The translations under genes were made by a program, and so were the position numbers. 64,000 nt of DNA from Acidimicrobiaceae bacterium (GTDB lineage: Bacteria; Actinomycetota; Acidimicrobiia; Acidimicrobiales; RAAP-2), in NCBI GenBank assembly GCA_003133665.1, contig PKYK01000030.1:33218-97217 (forward strand), in the 5' to 3' direction. Numbering within the stretch: position 1 is the first letter of the stretch; each line of letters opens with the position of its first letter. The notes below the pieces were generated by a model, which did not search any database, had not been told where the DNA came from, and worked only from the letters and a program-made list of their open reading frames with translations. Positions 51,504-60,484 of this stretch are shown here, in pieces.

Positions 51504-53587
51504 CTAGTCAAGTCGAGCAGGACCTTCTCAACGGTCAACTCGAAGCGGAAATCGGCACTGAAAGTTCGGCCAAGTTGTGGGGAATGGTCTCGGTGACGCT
51601 GAACAAGATAGATGCGATCGGACCCGATGATCATCCCACCGGTCTCGTCCTCGGCTACGTGCAGTCGGGCAAGACGACCGCGATGATGGCCCTCATGGCA
51701 GCGGCAGTCGACCGGGGCTACACGGTAATAGTCGCGTTCCTCGGTTCGACGAACCTCCTCCTACAGCAGAACTCCGATCGAATCACTAAGAAGCTGGGAA
51801 TCGATACGCGGAGTGACTATCGCTGGGTGGAACTTAGCAACCCAAAGGGGCTCGCAGCGGCGACTGAGATTTCTGGATGGCTCAAGAAGGGTCGAGTGAT
51901 ATTCATACCGGTCTTGAAGCACGCCGGTCGAATCACCGACGTTGCGGAGACGTTGAGTCGTGTATCTGAGATCGCATCGACGAGGGTTCTGGTGATCGAC
52001 GACGAAGCGGACCAAGCCTCACTGAATACGTTGGTCCGATCCGGATCGGAGAGTCGGGTCTATGGTGCCATCGACCAGTTGAGAACCAAACTGCCGAATC
52101 ACGCGTTGATCCAATTCACGGCGACTCCGTTCGCGCCCCTTCTACTCGAGTCCGACGACCCGCTGTTTCCCAGATTCGTCGAATTCCTCGAGCCCGGGTC
52201 TGGTTACACGGGAGGCCGCGAATTCTTCATAGAGAAGTCCGATATGGTCGTTCGCTATATTTCGGCGGCTGACGAGCAGGCGCCGAAGAAGCTTCCAATC
52301 GAACTTCCCGGCAGCCTCGAGCGCGCGCTATGGAATTTCGTGATTGGCTCAGCAGTGCTGAGCACGACCATCAAGGACTCAACCCCGGTAAGCATGTTGA
52401 TCCACCCAAGTCCGCGGAAGGACGTTCAAGAGAGATACAACTTCCTCTTGATTCGAAAACTCGCCCACATGGCGAGGGACGCGTCGCTGGCGACCTCGGC
52501 AGATGACCTGCCCGAGGTCGCGAAGAGCGAATTGAGCCGTTTGGAAGCTTCAGGAATTCCCCAGTTGGCCAGTGGCGACCTGATCGCCCAGATCCGATAC
52601 GTTTTGAGCGAGCTGAAGATATGGCTGCTGAATTCGGCCACTGCGGCGAAGAAAGTCGACTGGAACGTCTCGCCCTTCCACATTCTCGTCGGCGGAAACA
52701 AGTTGGATCGCGGGTTTACAGTCGAAGGCTTGACAGTCACTTACATGAATCGGCCGTCCAGCGACCAGATCGACACAATCGAGCAGAGGGCACGAGCCTT
52801 TGGGTATCGATCCGAGTTCCTCCCCTTCTGTCAGTTCTTCGCATCTGCGAGGACGGTCAAGATGCTGCGGGATATCGTCCTCACCGAGTACGACCTGCGC
52901 GCTCGACTGCTCGACGCAGTCGCGGCAGGACGGTCGTTGGATCAATGGGCTCGGGAGATCGGGTTTCTCATCCCGGTGGGGTCGAAGCCAACCCGCGACA
53001 TCGTCGTCAGGGAACTCGCCGAGTCGCAATCAGGCTGGTACCAACATCGTCGCCCCTCGTTCGAAACGGAGACCATCGAGAAGAATTGGAGGCTGAGCGA
53101 AGGGTTGGGACTATTCGACGCCCCACTCAAGGACTTTGGCCGTCTCGCCTTCAGGGAGTTGACGATTCCAACCGATGATGCGGCAGCGTTCCTTCGCCAG
53201 TGGGGGTTCCTCTCAGGTGCAAACTCATGGCCCGCTGCTGACATCGTCCATCATTTCGAGAGGCAAGCGCAGTTCCAGGAGGAGGTCTCGGTGATCTTGA
53301 TGGAACAGGATGCTGGCACCGCGGACGCCCATCCACGAATTCGACAGTGGCGAGATGACATTGGCTTTGTCAACCTATTCCAAGGGCGTGACACGAAGAG
53401 CGAACTCGGCAAGCCGTTCTATCCCGGTGACGCATATCTGACCGAGATAGCGGAAGACGCATCAAGGCTCCTCATCCAAGTCCACCGAGTAGTTCGCCGT
53501 GACGAAAATGATGATCCAAGGTTGTTGACTCCGGCAATCTTCTTAGGCGACCGCCAACTAGCAAGAAGGAAGTCAAATGAGCACTGA
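51500..53587 (+). CDS. Z1-domain ATPase/helicase-like protein
   Basis: 695 residues from GTG 51500 (overlapping the previous stop). The Z1 family is an SF2-type ATPase found in restriction-modification-like operons. Motifs: Walker A YVQSGKTTAMM (about 52), DEAD-equivalent VIDDEADQAS (about 162), QFTATPF (about 207), GGNKLDRGFTVEGLTVTYMNR (about 397) and the arginine motif QRARAFGYR (about 430). The C-terminal 200 residues are helical without nuclease signature. Expected to translocate or load a nuclease on target DNA. Overlaps the ParB-like gene by 11 bases. Confidence 0.82.
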   Translation: MTSQVEQDLLNGQLEAEIGTESSAKLWGMVSVTLNKIDAIGPDDHPTGLVLGYVQSGKTTAMMALMAAAVDRGYTVIVAFLGSTNLLLQQNSDRITKKLGIDTRSDYRWVELSNPKGLAAATEISGWLKKGRVIFIPVLKHAGRITDVAETLSRVSEIASTRVLVIDDEADQASLNTLVRSGSESRVYGAIDQLRTKLPNHALIQFTATPFAPLLLESDDPLFPRFVEFLEPGSGYTGGREFFIEKSDMVVRYISAADEQAPKKLPIELPGSLERALWNFVIGSAVLSTTIKDSTPVSMLIHPSPRKDVQERYNFLLIRKLAHMARDASLATSADDLPEVAKSELSRLEASGIPQLASGDLIAQIRYVLSELKIWLLNSATAAKKVDWNVSPFHILVGGNKLDRGFTVEGLTVTYMNRPSSDQIDTIEQRARAFGYRSEFLPFCQFFASARTVKMLRDIVLTEYDLRARLLDAVAAGRSLDQWAREIGFLIPVGSKPTRDIVVRELAESQSGWYQHRRPSFETETIEKNWRLSEGLGLFDAPLKDFGRLAFRELTIPTDDAAAFLRQWGFLSGANSWPAADIVHHFERQAQFQEEVSVILMEQDAGTADAHPRIRQWRDDIGFVNLFQGRDTKSELGKPFYPGDAYLTEIAEDASRLLIQVHRVVRRDENDDPRLLTPAIFLGDRQLARRKSNEH

Positions 53588-54662
53588 GAACGCAATTCAG
53601 GGACTAGGCGAGGCCAGATCGATTGCTCTCGCCAACCTTCTGCTGGACGATATGAACCCCCGCTTGCCACCGAGCCAGCAAGGGCTATCCCAAATCGATC
53701 TTGCGGTAGTCCTGGAGATGGGCTTCGACGCGTTTACCGTGGCGGAATCGATAGCCCGTTTCGGCTTCTTCTCGAGCGAGCCGTTGATAGCGATCCCAGC
53801 GAAGGAGGAAGGAAAATTCATCGTGGTCGAGGGCAATCGTCGTCTGACGGCATTGCTCGGGCTCACCCATGAAGACATGCGTTCAGAGTTCGCTACTCCC
53901 GAGCGGTGGGAGGAACTCGCCGTCGAATCCGAGATCACGAGTGAGACGAGAGTCCCAGTCGTGATCGCAACGTCCAGGGAGGCCTGCACCCCGGTCATCG
54001 GGTACCGCCACATCTCGGGGATTCTCCAATGGTCGCCGTTTGCCCAGGCTCGCTATGTTGCGGTGCTCGTAGACAACGAGCACAGGTCGTATCAAGAGGT
54101 AGCCCAACTGATTGGGAAGGACAAGTCAGCGGTTGCCGCTCTCTACAGAGACCAGGCGATCGCCGACCAGGCGATCCGCATGGGAATCGACACTGGGGGG
54201 TTGGAGAGCGCCTTCTCGCTGCTGCAGGTGGCGATGTCGAGCACCAAGATCAGAGATTTCGTCGGTGCTCCGCTCGGTGCGCGGACCGTTCCCGGAACGG
54301 ACCCGATACCGCGGGAGAAGGTGGATGAACTCGGGGAGGTGCTCGGATACGTCTTTGGCAGTGGGGACCGAGAACCGGTCATCAATGATTCACGTCAGAT
54401 CTCACAACTAGGAAACATCATTGCCGAGCCAGCAGGACTGAAGGCCCTTCGTGACGGAGAGACGTTAGAAGTCGCCAAGCAGAAGATCACCGACACGGGA
54501 GTTGACCCAAGAGAGCGATTGAAGAGGCGACTGACAACCGCCAAGAATGCCTTGCTCTTTGCAGTCGAGGACATTGGCCCGTTCTACGACGACGAGGAGA
54601 TCTTGGAACTCGTCGCAGAAGTCTCGTCCGCTGTTCGCGAACTTGAGCAACAGGAGTCTTGA
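53577..54662 (+). CDS. ParB/Srx-like domain protein of the Z1 operon
   Basis: 361 residues. The N-terminal ParB-nuclease-like fold has FIVVEGNRRLTALLGL (about residues 80-95), where the GNRR box matches the nucleotide-binding ParB motif, followed by a KorB/ParB-type HTH (SYQEVAQLIGKDKSAVAALY). The C-terminal helices end acidic. ATG with AAGGAAG upstream. In ParB proteins this fold binds or hydrolyses CTP and clamps DNA; here it may act as a sliding clamp or nickase for restriction. Context and function are inferred. Confidence 0.75.
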   Translation: MSTENAIQGLGEARSIALANLLLDDMNPRLPPSQQGLSQIDLAVVLEMGFDAFTVAESIARFGFFSSEPLIAIPAKEEGKFIVVEGNRRLTALLGLTHEDMRSEFATPERWEELAVESEITSETRVPVVIATSREACTPVIGYRHISGILQWSPFAQARYVAVLVDNEHRSYQEVAQLIGKDKSAVAALYRDQAIADQAIRMGIDTGGLESAFSLLQVAMSSTKIRDFVGAPLGARTVPGTDPIPREKVDELGEVLGYVFGSGDREPVINDSRQISQLGNIIAEPAGLKALRDGETLEVAKQKITDTGVDPRERLKRRLTTAKNALLFAVEDIGPFYDDEEILELVAEVSSAVRELEQQES

Positions 54663-54668
54663 CTCGCA

Positions 54669-55532
54669 ATGGCAACCTCCGACGAGTTGGCCGACACTGT
54701 CGAAATGGCACTGCTTTCCATTGAGGAGCGAGCGGCGGGGACCGGTCGAATCGAAGGCCTGCTCGAGAGGGTGACGAGCGGAGAGCGGCCGCGGCTCGAT
54801 TTGGCAATCCGAACAATGCGACGACGCCAAACACTCCTTGGTGACGCGTACCCATTCGACGTGCAGGACGTTGCCATCAGACGTGATGACGCCTGGCCTG
54901 CGCTGGCGTACTCGTGGCTGCTCGCGATGTCGCCATCGGGCCTCTCTCGCGAACTGATGAACCTCGACGACATTTCGGTCGCTGCAGTGAAATTCGAAAG
55001 AGTCGTCGTCGAGGCAGTGCAAAGGTACTTGGGTGATGGTGCGAAGGCAGTGCGCTTTGCATGGCCATCTGACAGTGGGCGGCCCCAAGAGTTCCCTGAG
55101 GCCATCAACTGGCTCGCTGGGCTGATGGGCGTGAGATTGGGCGGGGGATACCGTCAACCACGGAGGAAGGACGGTGGGGTCGATGTAATTGGCTGGCGAC
55201 CTTTTCGCGATGGCAAGTCAGCATTTCCGATCGTGTTAGTCCAATGCACCATCCAAGCCGATTTGGTGTCGAAGTCTCTAGACGTCGATATACGAAACTG
55301 GTCATCCTGGTTGGAATTGGTGCACGATCCGGGCACGATTCTGACTGCGCCGCAAGTGGTCCCAGGAAACACCGAAATCTGGAACGAACTCGCGTTGAAG
55401 AATTTGGTGTTCGATCGCCTTCGTCTCGTAGAACTCTTGGGCCGTTATTCTTCATCAGTCCTTCAAGATGAAATGTCGGCATGGCTGCTAGCAATCGTTC
55501 ACAAGGTTCGCGCTCGAATCGAGTCGACGTGA
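54669..55532 (+). CDS. Predicted PD-(D/E)XK restriction-endonuclease-like protein
   Basis: 287 residues. A helical N-terminal half is followed by a nuclease-like core: GGGYRQPRRKDGGVDVIGW (about 158-173, candidate catalytic Asp) then PIVLVQCTIQAD (about 185-197), a QxT/QxK variant of the (D/E)XK strand. Preceding INWLAGLMGVRLGGGY resembles the alpha-helix that carries an additional acidic residue in this fold. Six bases after the ParB-like gene; its stop overlaps the next gene (GTGA). Likely the cutting subunit opposite the C5 methyltransferase. Confidence 0.6.
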   Translation: MATSDELADTVEMALLSIEERAAGTGRIEGLLERVTSGERPRLDLAIRTMRRRQTLLGDAYPFDVQDVAIRRDDAWPALAYSWLLAMSPSGLSRELMNLDDISVAAVKFERVVVEAVQRYLGDGAKAVRFAWPSDSGRPQEFPEAINWLAGLMGVRLGGGYRQPRRKDGGVDVIGWRPFRDGKSAFPIVLVQCTIQADLVSKSLDVDIRNWSSWLELVHDPGTILTAPQVVPGNTEIWNELALKNLVFDRLRLVELLGRYSSSVLQDEMSAWLLAIVHKVRARIEST

Positions 55533-55807
55533 ACAAGGAGGAGATCAACGATCTCATTGCCGAGAAGGTTGGATTCCGCGCGCCAAGAATGTCCACTGGG
55601 TCAACCGAATCACGAGACCTATTTATAAGGGTGAACGCGTACCTCGGGCTCGGATTGCCACCTACGCTGACCAAGCCGGACATGGCCAGAGCCATCGTTG
55701 AAGCAAGCGGCGCCACTTGGGGTCCAGATTGTGAGTCGCGTGGTGGAACCGTCACAAGAATTGGCCTCTTGAAGGTACTCGAGGCCGTTGAATTCTTCCT
55801 CGCTTGA
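55529..55807 (+). CDS. Small last gene of the Z1 operon
   Basis: 92 residues from GTG 55529 with a four-base overlap (GTGA); ATG 55481 is an alternative. Sequence: an N-terminal helix (KEEINDLIAEKVGF), then LTKPDMARAIVEASGATWGPDCESRGGTVTRIGLLKVLEAVEFF, which looks like a small recognition or dimerisation module. No named family. Presumably an accessory subunit. Confidence 0.55.
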   Translation: MNKEEINDLIAEKVGFRAPRMSTGSTESRDLFIRVNAYLGLGLPPTLTKPDMARAIVEASGATWGPDCESRGGTVTRIGLLKVLEAVEFFLA

Positions 55808-56026
55808 TGCCGCGAAAGAAATTCTATGCGATCCAAGTAATTGAGAGTGTCCGTGGTGGCTATTGACATCGATTGCGCAGACTAGAGGATTTGTGGCTGT
55901 AGGGCACTGCGCGGATCCCCGTGAACTGAGTCAGCTGGCTTAGAAAACGGTGTCCGACCTCACCCATCGACGTCAGCCACGCTCGGCTTGCATTACGCCT
56001 TGGGAACATCGATGTGATCGGCATAT
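55808..56026. other. Short intergenic region between two defence operons
   Basis: About 220 bases; no gene or hairpin recognised. It should carry the promoter of the nuclease-DUF2075 gene, which has no RBS before its ATG. Confidence 0.35.
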
Positions 56027-57949
56027 ATGAGTACCATTCACAGAGTGCTGGCCTACTTAGCCTCAAAGTCCGATTTCCTGGAGCAGGCTCCAGACATTGA
56101 AGACCGGATCAGAGATGCGGTGAAGCGCGGCCTCGGCTTGACGGTACCAATCGGATCTCCCGAGTATCAGTCGTGGCATAACTCACTCGGAAACGCCATG
56201 TTCCATGTGATCAACAGTGAAGAGATCCCTGATGACGCCGGAGTTGCGGTTGAGTATCGAATCAATGGCCGTCGTCAGCGGATTGATTTCATCATTGCCG
56301 GCAGAAACCATCTTGGTGAAAAGAACGTTGTCATTGTCGAATTGAAGCAGTGGACAAGAGTTGAACATTCTGATCTCCGTGATCACGTGAGAACCGCCGT
56401 CGGCGGAGGAATCCGTGATCAAACGCATCCTTCGTATCAAGCCTGGTCATACGCGAGACAGATGATGGACTTCTATGAGGTGGTTCAAACTGAAGGCATT
56501 GGCGTGCGACCCTGCGCCTACATTCATAACTGCGATGACCGGTCGGTTCTACAGGCAAATGACCAGTATGAGAATGTTGCGAAGGCTCCGCTCTTCTTGA
56601 AGGGAGAGCACCTCAAACTTCGCCAACACATCGTCGACCACATTGCCGAAGGTCCTGGCGTCGCCATGTTGAAGCAGATTGACGAAAGCCGCATGAGACC
56701 AGGTAAGCAACTCGTTGAAGCGCTGAGTTCAATGATGAAGGGCAACGACGAGTTTGCCTTGGTCGATGACCAGAAGTCAGTCCTAGAGAGCATCCTCGAT
56801 ATTGAGAGGAAGACCCTGCACGGAGATAAGTCGACGATCATCGTGAGGGGAGGACCTGGGACCGGGAAGTCTCTCATTGCGGTGAATGGACTCGTTCGCC
56901 TCTCGAAGGAGGACAAGAACGTCCGCTACGTATCGAAGAATGCAGCCCCTCGACGTGTCTACGAAGCAAAGCTCAAAGGCTCGATGAGGACCGCCGAGAT
57001 CACCGAACTGTTCGTCAGTTCGGATGCGTTTCGCGACGTCTCAGACGTTGCTTACGACGTTTTGCTGGTTGACGAGGCGCATCGATTGACGGAAAAGGGC
57101 GGCCTCTACGGGAACCTCGGCGAGAACCAGATCGCGGAAGTCATCAACTGCGCGAGGGTCGCCGTCTTCTTCATTGATGAGGATCAGAAGGTCACGTGGC
57201 GTGACATCGGAGACGTCGCTGAGATTGAGCGCTGGGCTCAAGCGTCCGGATCCGCGATTCACCACATGGACCTCTTTGCACAGTTCCGCTGCGCTGGCTC
57301 GGACGAGTACCTTCGCTGGCTGGACTACTTGCTTGGGATCAGCGAGCAACCGTCGGTCGGACTGCGGTACACGAACTATGACTTCCAGGTTGCCGATACT
57401 CCCTCGAGACTTCGTGATCTCATCTTCGACAAGAACATGGGCAATAATCGCTCCCGCCTTGTTGCAGGCTATTGCTGGAATTGGGTCAGCAAGAAGGATC
57501 CACGAGCAAAGGACATCATCTTCGAGGGCACCGACTTCGCAATGAAATGGAATCTGGCGTCAGACGGAAGTACGTGGATGATTGCTCCCAAGTCGGTGAA
57601 CGAGGTTGGGTGCATTCACACCTGCCAAGGACTGGAATGTGACTACATTGGGGTAATCATCGGGGCAGACTTGATTTGCAGAAACGGGGCACTGGTCACG
57701 GATCCCTTTGCGCGAGCACGTACCGATCAGTCTTTGAAGGGTTTCAAGACCGCTTTCAAGGAAGACCCTGACCGCGCCCTTGCCCGAGCCGACATACTGA
57801 TTCGAAATACGTACCGTACCCTCATGTCCCGTGGCATGAACGGCTGCTACGTCTACTCAACCGATCCGGAAACGCAGCGATATTTTCAGAACCTATTGAG
57901 TTCTGGAGAAGACGATGCAAACGTGAATTCGAAGGGGAGAGAGCCATGA
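56027..57949 (+). CDS. PD-(D/E)XK nuclease fused to DUF2075 SF1-type helicase
   Basis: 640 residues. The N-terminal nuclease domain carries RQRIDFIIAG followed by VIVELKQW (about 84-108), the D...ExK pair. The helicase starts near 245: Walker A RGGPGTGKSLIA (about 279), DEAH-like VLLVDEAHRLT (about 343), FIDEDQKVTW, an arginine-bearing FRCAGSDEYLRWL, and the late motif TCQGLECDYIGVIIG (about 535). Such DUF2075 proteins are common in phage-defence islands. The stop overlaps the MazG-like gene (ATGA), a conserved type of pairing in my memory but not proven here. Confidence 0.8.
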   Translation: MSTIHRVLAYLASKSDFLEQAPDIEDRIRDAVKRGLGLTVPIGSPEYQSWHNSLGNAMFHVINSEEIPDDAGVAVEYRINGRRQRIDFIIAGRNHLGEKNVVIVELKQWTRVEHSDLRDHVRTAVGGGIRDQTHPSYQAWSYARQMMDFYEVVQTEGIGVRPCAYIHNCDDRSVLQANDQYENVAKAPLFLKGEHLKLRQHIVDHIAEGPGVAMLKQIDESRMRPGKQLVEALSSMMKGNDEFALVDDQKSVLESILDIERKTLHGDKSTIIVRGGPGTGKSLIAVNGLVRLSKEDKNVRYVSKNAAPRRVYEAKLKGSMRTAEITELFVSSDAFRDVSDVAYDVLLVDEAHRLTEKGGLYGNLGENQIAEVINCARVAVFFIDEDQKVTWRDIGDVAEIERWAQASGSAIHHMDLFAQFRCAGSDEYLRWLDYLLGISEQPSVGLRYTNYDFQVADTPSRLRDLIFDKNMGNNRSRLVAGYCWNWVSKKDPRAKDIIFEGTDFAMKWNLASDGSTWMIAPKSVNEVGCIHTCQGLECDYIGVIIGADLICRNGALVTDPFARARTDQSLKGFKTAFKEDPDRALARADILIRNTYRTLMSRGMNGCYVYSTDPETQRYFQNLLSSGEDDANVNSKGREP

Positions 57950-58278
57950 GCATCCTGGATGAACTTCGCAGTGAAACCCGAGAGTTCGCGGCGGTAAGAA
58001 ACTGGTTTCAGTACCACACGCCGAAGAATCTGGCGATGGCCATCGCTGGCGAGGCTGGAGAGTTAGTTGCAGAGTTTCAGTGGCTGACGCCTGAAGAATC
58101 TGATCCTGGGTTGATGACAGTGGAACAACGATCTGCGATTAAGAGTGAGATGGCTGACGTCTTCATTTACTTGATGAGACTCAGTGATGTACTTGATGTG
58201 GACTTGGCCGTGGTGGCAAGAGAGAAGTTGAAGATTAACGAGACTCGTTTCCCCGAACCTGGAACCGAACCCAACTAG
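57946..58278 (+). CDS. MazG-like nucleotide pyrophosphohydrolase
   Basis: 110 residues, all-alpha NTP-PPase. The metal motif is IAGEAGELVAEFQWL (ExxE, about 33-47) and EMADVFIYLMRLSDVL (ExxD, about 67-82). This resembles the RS21-C6/iMazG group that cleaves dCTP analogues or similar. Translationally coupled to the nuclease-helicase, suggesting that nucleotide hydrolysis and DNA attack work together. Confidence 0.88.
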   Translation: MSILDELRSETREFAAVRNWFQYHTPKNLAMAIAGEAGELVAEFQWLTPEESDPGLMTVEQRSAIKSEMADVFIYLMRLSDVLDVDLAVVAREKLKINETRFPEPGTEPN

Positions 58279-58455
58279 TGCAGTTGGTGAATCGCGACGG
58301 GATTGTCGGAGCCTCCGGAATACCTGGCCGATTCAAAGTGGGTCAGAGTTCAAGACTGATCTCGTACTTCGCAAGAGGGCAACGAAACTCTAGAGCAGGG
58401 CCAATGGGGCACGAATGGCCTGTGCGTCGACAGAGTTAGCCGTTACGCTCGGCTA

Positions 58456-59439
58456 ATGGAAGAAAGCGTGAGCCCGATGGGGCGACTGGTATTCGGCTCC
58501 CTACGTGAAGCTTGGAAAGGCGAGGCAGCTGACTTCACTCCGCTTCTCGCTCAACAAGTCGACGATATTGGAAATGCAATTGGAGTTGAACTTGCTTCGA
58601 TTGGAAGCGTCGAAGTTTCGGCTGCGGGTGGTCGACGCATTGACATTCTCGCAGATGGTGCCAACGGAGCCAATTTTGTAATTGAGAATCAATACGGAGT
58701 ACTTAATCATGATCATCTGACGCGGGGATTGGCCTACGCCGTGGCATCGCATTCACGCGGTTTGATTGTGATCGCCGAGGAACATCGTGACGAATTTAGA
58801 GCTGTTGCGCACTATCTCAACGAGCTTCGTGACAATGATCCCGAACGGGGTGTTGCGGTCTGGCTCGTCGAAGCGAAGGCCGTCCGTATCGGAAAGAGTC
58901 CTTGGGCTCCACTGTTTCAACCCGTCGTCTCGCCCAATTCATTTACCGCTGCAGTGGAACTTGCGCAGTCATCCAGTCGCAGACGGCTCGCGCGAGGAGA
59001 TTTTGAGGCGGAGTTCAAATCGGGAGATGACCTGATGATTGCGCGAGAGATTCTTGACTGGTGGAACGGGCCGGACCGCCGTTATCGCATTATGGCGAGC
59101 CCAGTACAGGCAGTTCTCGAGTCGCGTGGTCCAGGCATCAGTGGCTGGCGCACCGTGATCGGTTTCTACCCGAGTGGGCAAGTGGCTGTTCCGTTCGGTG
59201 CGTATAGTGGGCTCAATACGGGTATTGGAGTAGATGCCCTCGGCACAGACGAGTTTCGCACCAAAGCCAATGCGCTCTTCGGCTTTAACGGGACCGAAGT
59301 ACAGGCTAGAACTCCTCCAGGGTGGCTCACGATTGAGCGGTCCTATGGCTTGAAGGCATTTTGTTCTGAGGTCGCAGACGCATACCTCGAAGCGAAGACT
59401 GAACTTAGGGTTGACTCTCAGCAAGATGCTTCGACTTGA
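58456..59439 (+). CDS. Stand-alone PD-(D/E)XK-like protein
   Basis: 327 residues; TACGCT lies six bases before the ATG, so the mRNA may be leaderless. The N-terminal nuclease-type domain has GRRIDILADGANGANFVIENQYG (D...ExQ, about 60-81) and HDHLTRGLAYA, as in DUF4268-associated nucleases. The C-terminal half (about 180-310) is a separate alpha/beta domain (EFKSGDDLMIAREILDWW). Possibly a solo restriction enzyme or toxin; no partner methylase adjacent. Confidence 0.65.
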   Translation: MEESVSPMGRLVFGSLREAWKGEAADFTPLLAQQVDDIGNAIGVELASIGSVEVSAAGGRRIDILADGANGANFVIENQYGVLNHDHLTRGLAYAVASHSRGLIVIAEEHRDEFRAVAHYLNELRDNDPERGVAVWLVEAKAVRIGKSPWAPLFQPVVSPNSFTAAVELAQSSSRRRLARGDFEAEFKSGDDLMIAREILDWWNGPDRRYRIMASPVQAVLESRGPGISGWRTVIGFYPSGQVAVPFGAYSGLNTGIGVDALGTDEFRTKANALFGFNGTEVQARTPPGWLTIERSYGLKAFCSEVADAYLEAKTELRVDSQQDAST

Positions 59440-59525
59440 GAGTCGATCGGGGCTGCTGAAGGTTTTGGTCCGATCTTGACAGGTGAAACGCTATTAGTTC
59501 CAATCTTCTCAGTACAATCTGGCCA

Positions 59526-59861
59526 GTGGAGCACACCTATATCGAAGTCCCGGGTCCCGACGCTCGGTGGTGGACTGAAATCAATGAATTCGCTCTCACT
59601 TACAACGCCTATAACCGAAACGGTGACTTCGACTTCGTGGCGGGAATCGACATGCGTGTACGGCAGCGATGGGACCATGACGCAACTCTCCCCAATGATC
59701 TCGAGATCTGCCGAACCACTCTGTTCTTTGAACAGCGGCGCTTTCGACACCTCGACGCTGAACCCGTTGGTGACGATGATCGCTTTGTTCGAGCAATCCT
59801 CGGACGAATCCGTGATCTCAGTGGTGGTCAAGTCCTCGGCCCTGCAGACGAGTTGCCGTAA
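59526..59861 (+). CDS. Hypothetical protein, 111 aa
   Basis: GTG 59526. The sequence looks like a real small globular protein: WWTEINEFALTYNAYNRNG, then RVRQRWDHDATLPNDLEICRTTLFFEQRRFRHLD. Favoured over the two overlapping ORFs because of its balanced composition. No family assigned; the INEFALTYN segment reminds me of small proteins seen in bacterial immunity loci. Confidence 0.55.
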   Translation: MEHTYIEVPGPDARWWTEINEFALTYNAYNRNGDFDFVAGIDMRVRQRWDHDATLPNDLEICRTTLFFEQRRFRHLDAEPVGDDDRFVRAILGRIRDLSGGQVLGPADELP

Positions 59862-60102
59862 GCCGATAAATCAACCCAAGTGGTCGACGCTCATCGGTTC
59901 AAACTGGCGTCTGGCATGGAAATCCCAATTCATAGGTGAAGGCACGAACGGCGAGCCGTCTGAATGAACCTTCGATCGAGGGATTATGAGTGCAGGTCGG
60001 CATGAAGCCAAGTATTTGAAATCCGAACATTCTCGAGGGGGGTCTCTTGCGAAAACTGCATTGGGTCTTGATGACCGCAGCGGGAGTTTCAGCGTGATGG
60101 GC
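59862..60102. other. Intergenic, nothing recognised
   Basis: About 240 bases before the 3' end of the minus-strand remnant; no clear coding sequence. Confidence 0.4.
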
Positions 60103-60435
60103 TCACCACGCTAGGAGTGGTTCATTCGGGCCAACGGTGAAACCCCCGGTCATGACTGAGACTGTATGGCGTGGGGTGAGTACTTCGACCGTGCCCTTTG
60201 GCCGTACCCTCCGAACCCCATATCCCTGTGGGGTCCAGGGGTAGGAAAAATCGTTCCTGATTAATAGTGATCCCGACGAATGTGGATCTCGAATCATGGC
60301 TGCCCCCAAGGTAGACCGTTGCCGTGTTCGCCGTGACCTCGCCACGATAACGCCCGAAAGGTTGGCGCATTGCTGGTTTGCGCCGTTCAGGTTGGCGCCA
60401 GAGAGGTTTGCGCCAGAGAGGTTTGCATTAGCTGG
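60103..60435 (-). pseudogene. C-terminal remnant of the Ada-like-motif protein family with pentapeptide-repeat stretch
   Basis: The last 65 codons (60297-60103: MIRDPHSSGSLLIR...YPWTPQGYGV...VEVLTP...EPLLAW) match the end of the protein at 45478-46113. An internal segment corresponding to YPKRQEHWCV is missing, and the entire conserved N-terminal region is absent. Just upstream in the same frame is a short pentapeptide-type repeat (NLSGANLSGANLNGANQQ). The frame runs into the DUF5343 promoter and start, so it is probably a fusion of two fragments rather than a working gene. Confidence 0.55.
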
Positions 60436-60484
60436 CACTGGGAATCCCAAATTGGGTGTTACATCGTGGGCGTAGGATTTGCCA

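Noticed and set aside
59476-59967. 163-aa plus-strand ORF overlapping 59526-59861
   Set aside because: Ser/Thr-rich shadow; the 111-aa frame has the more natural composition.
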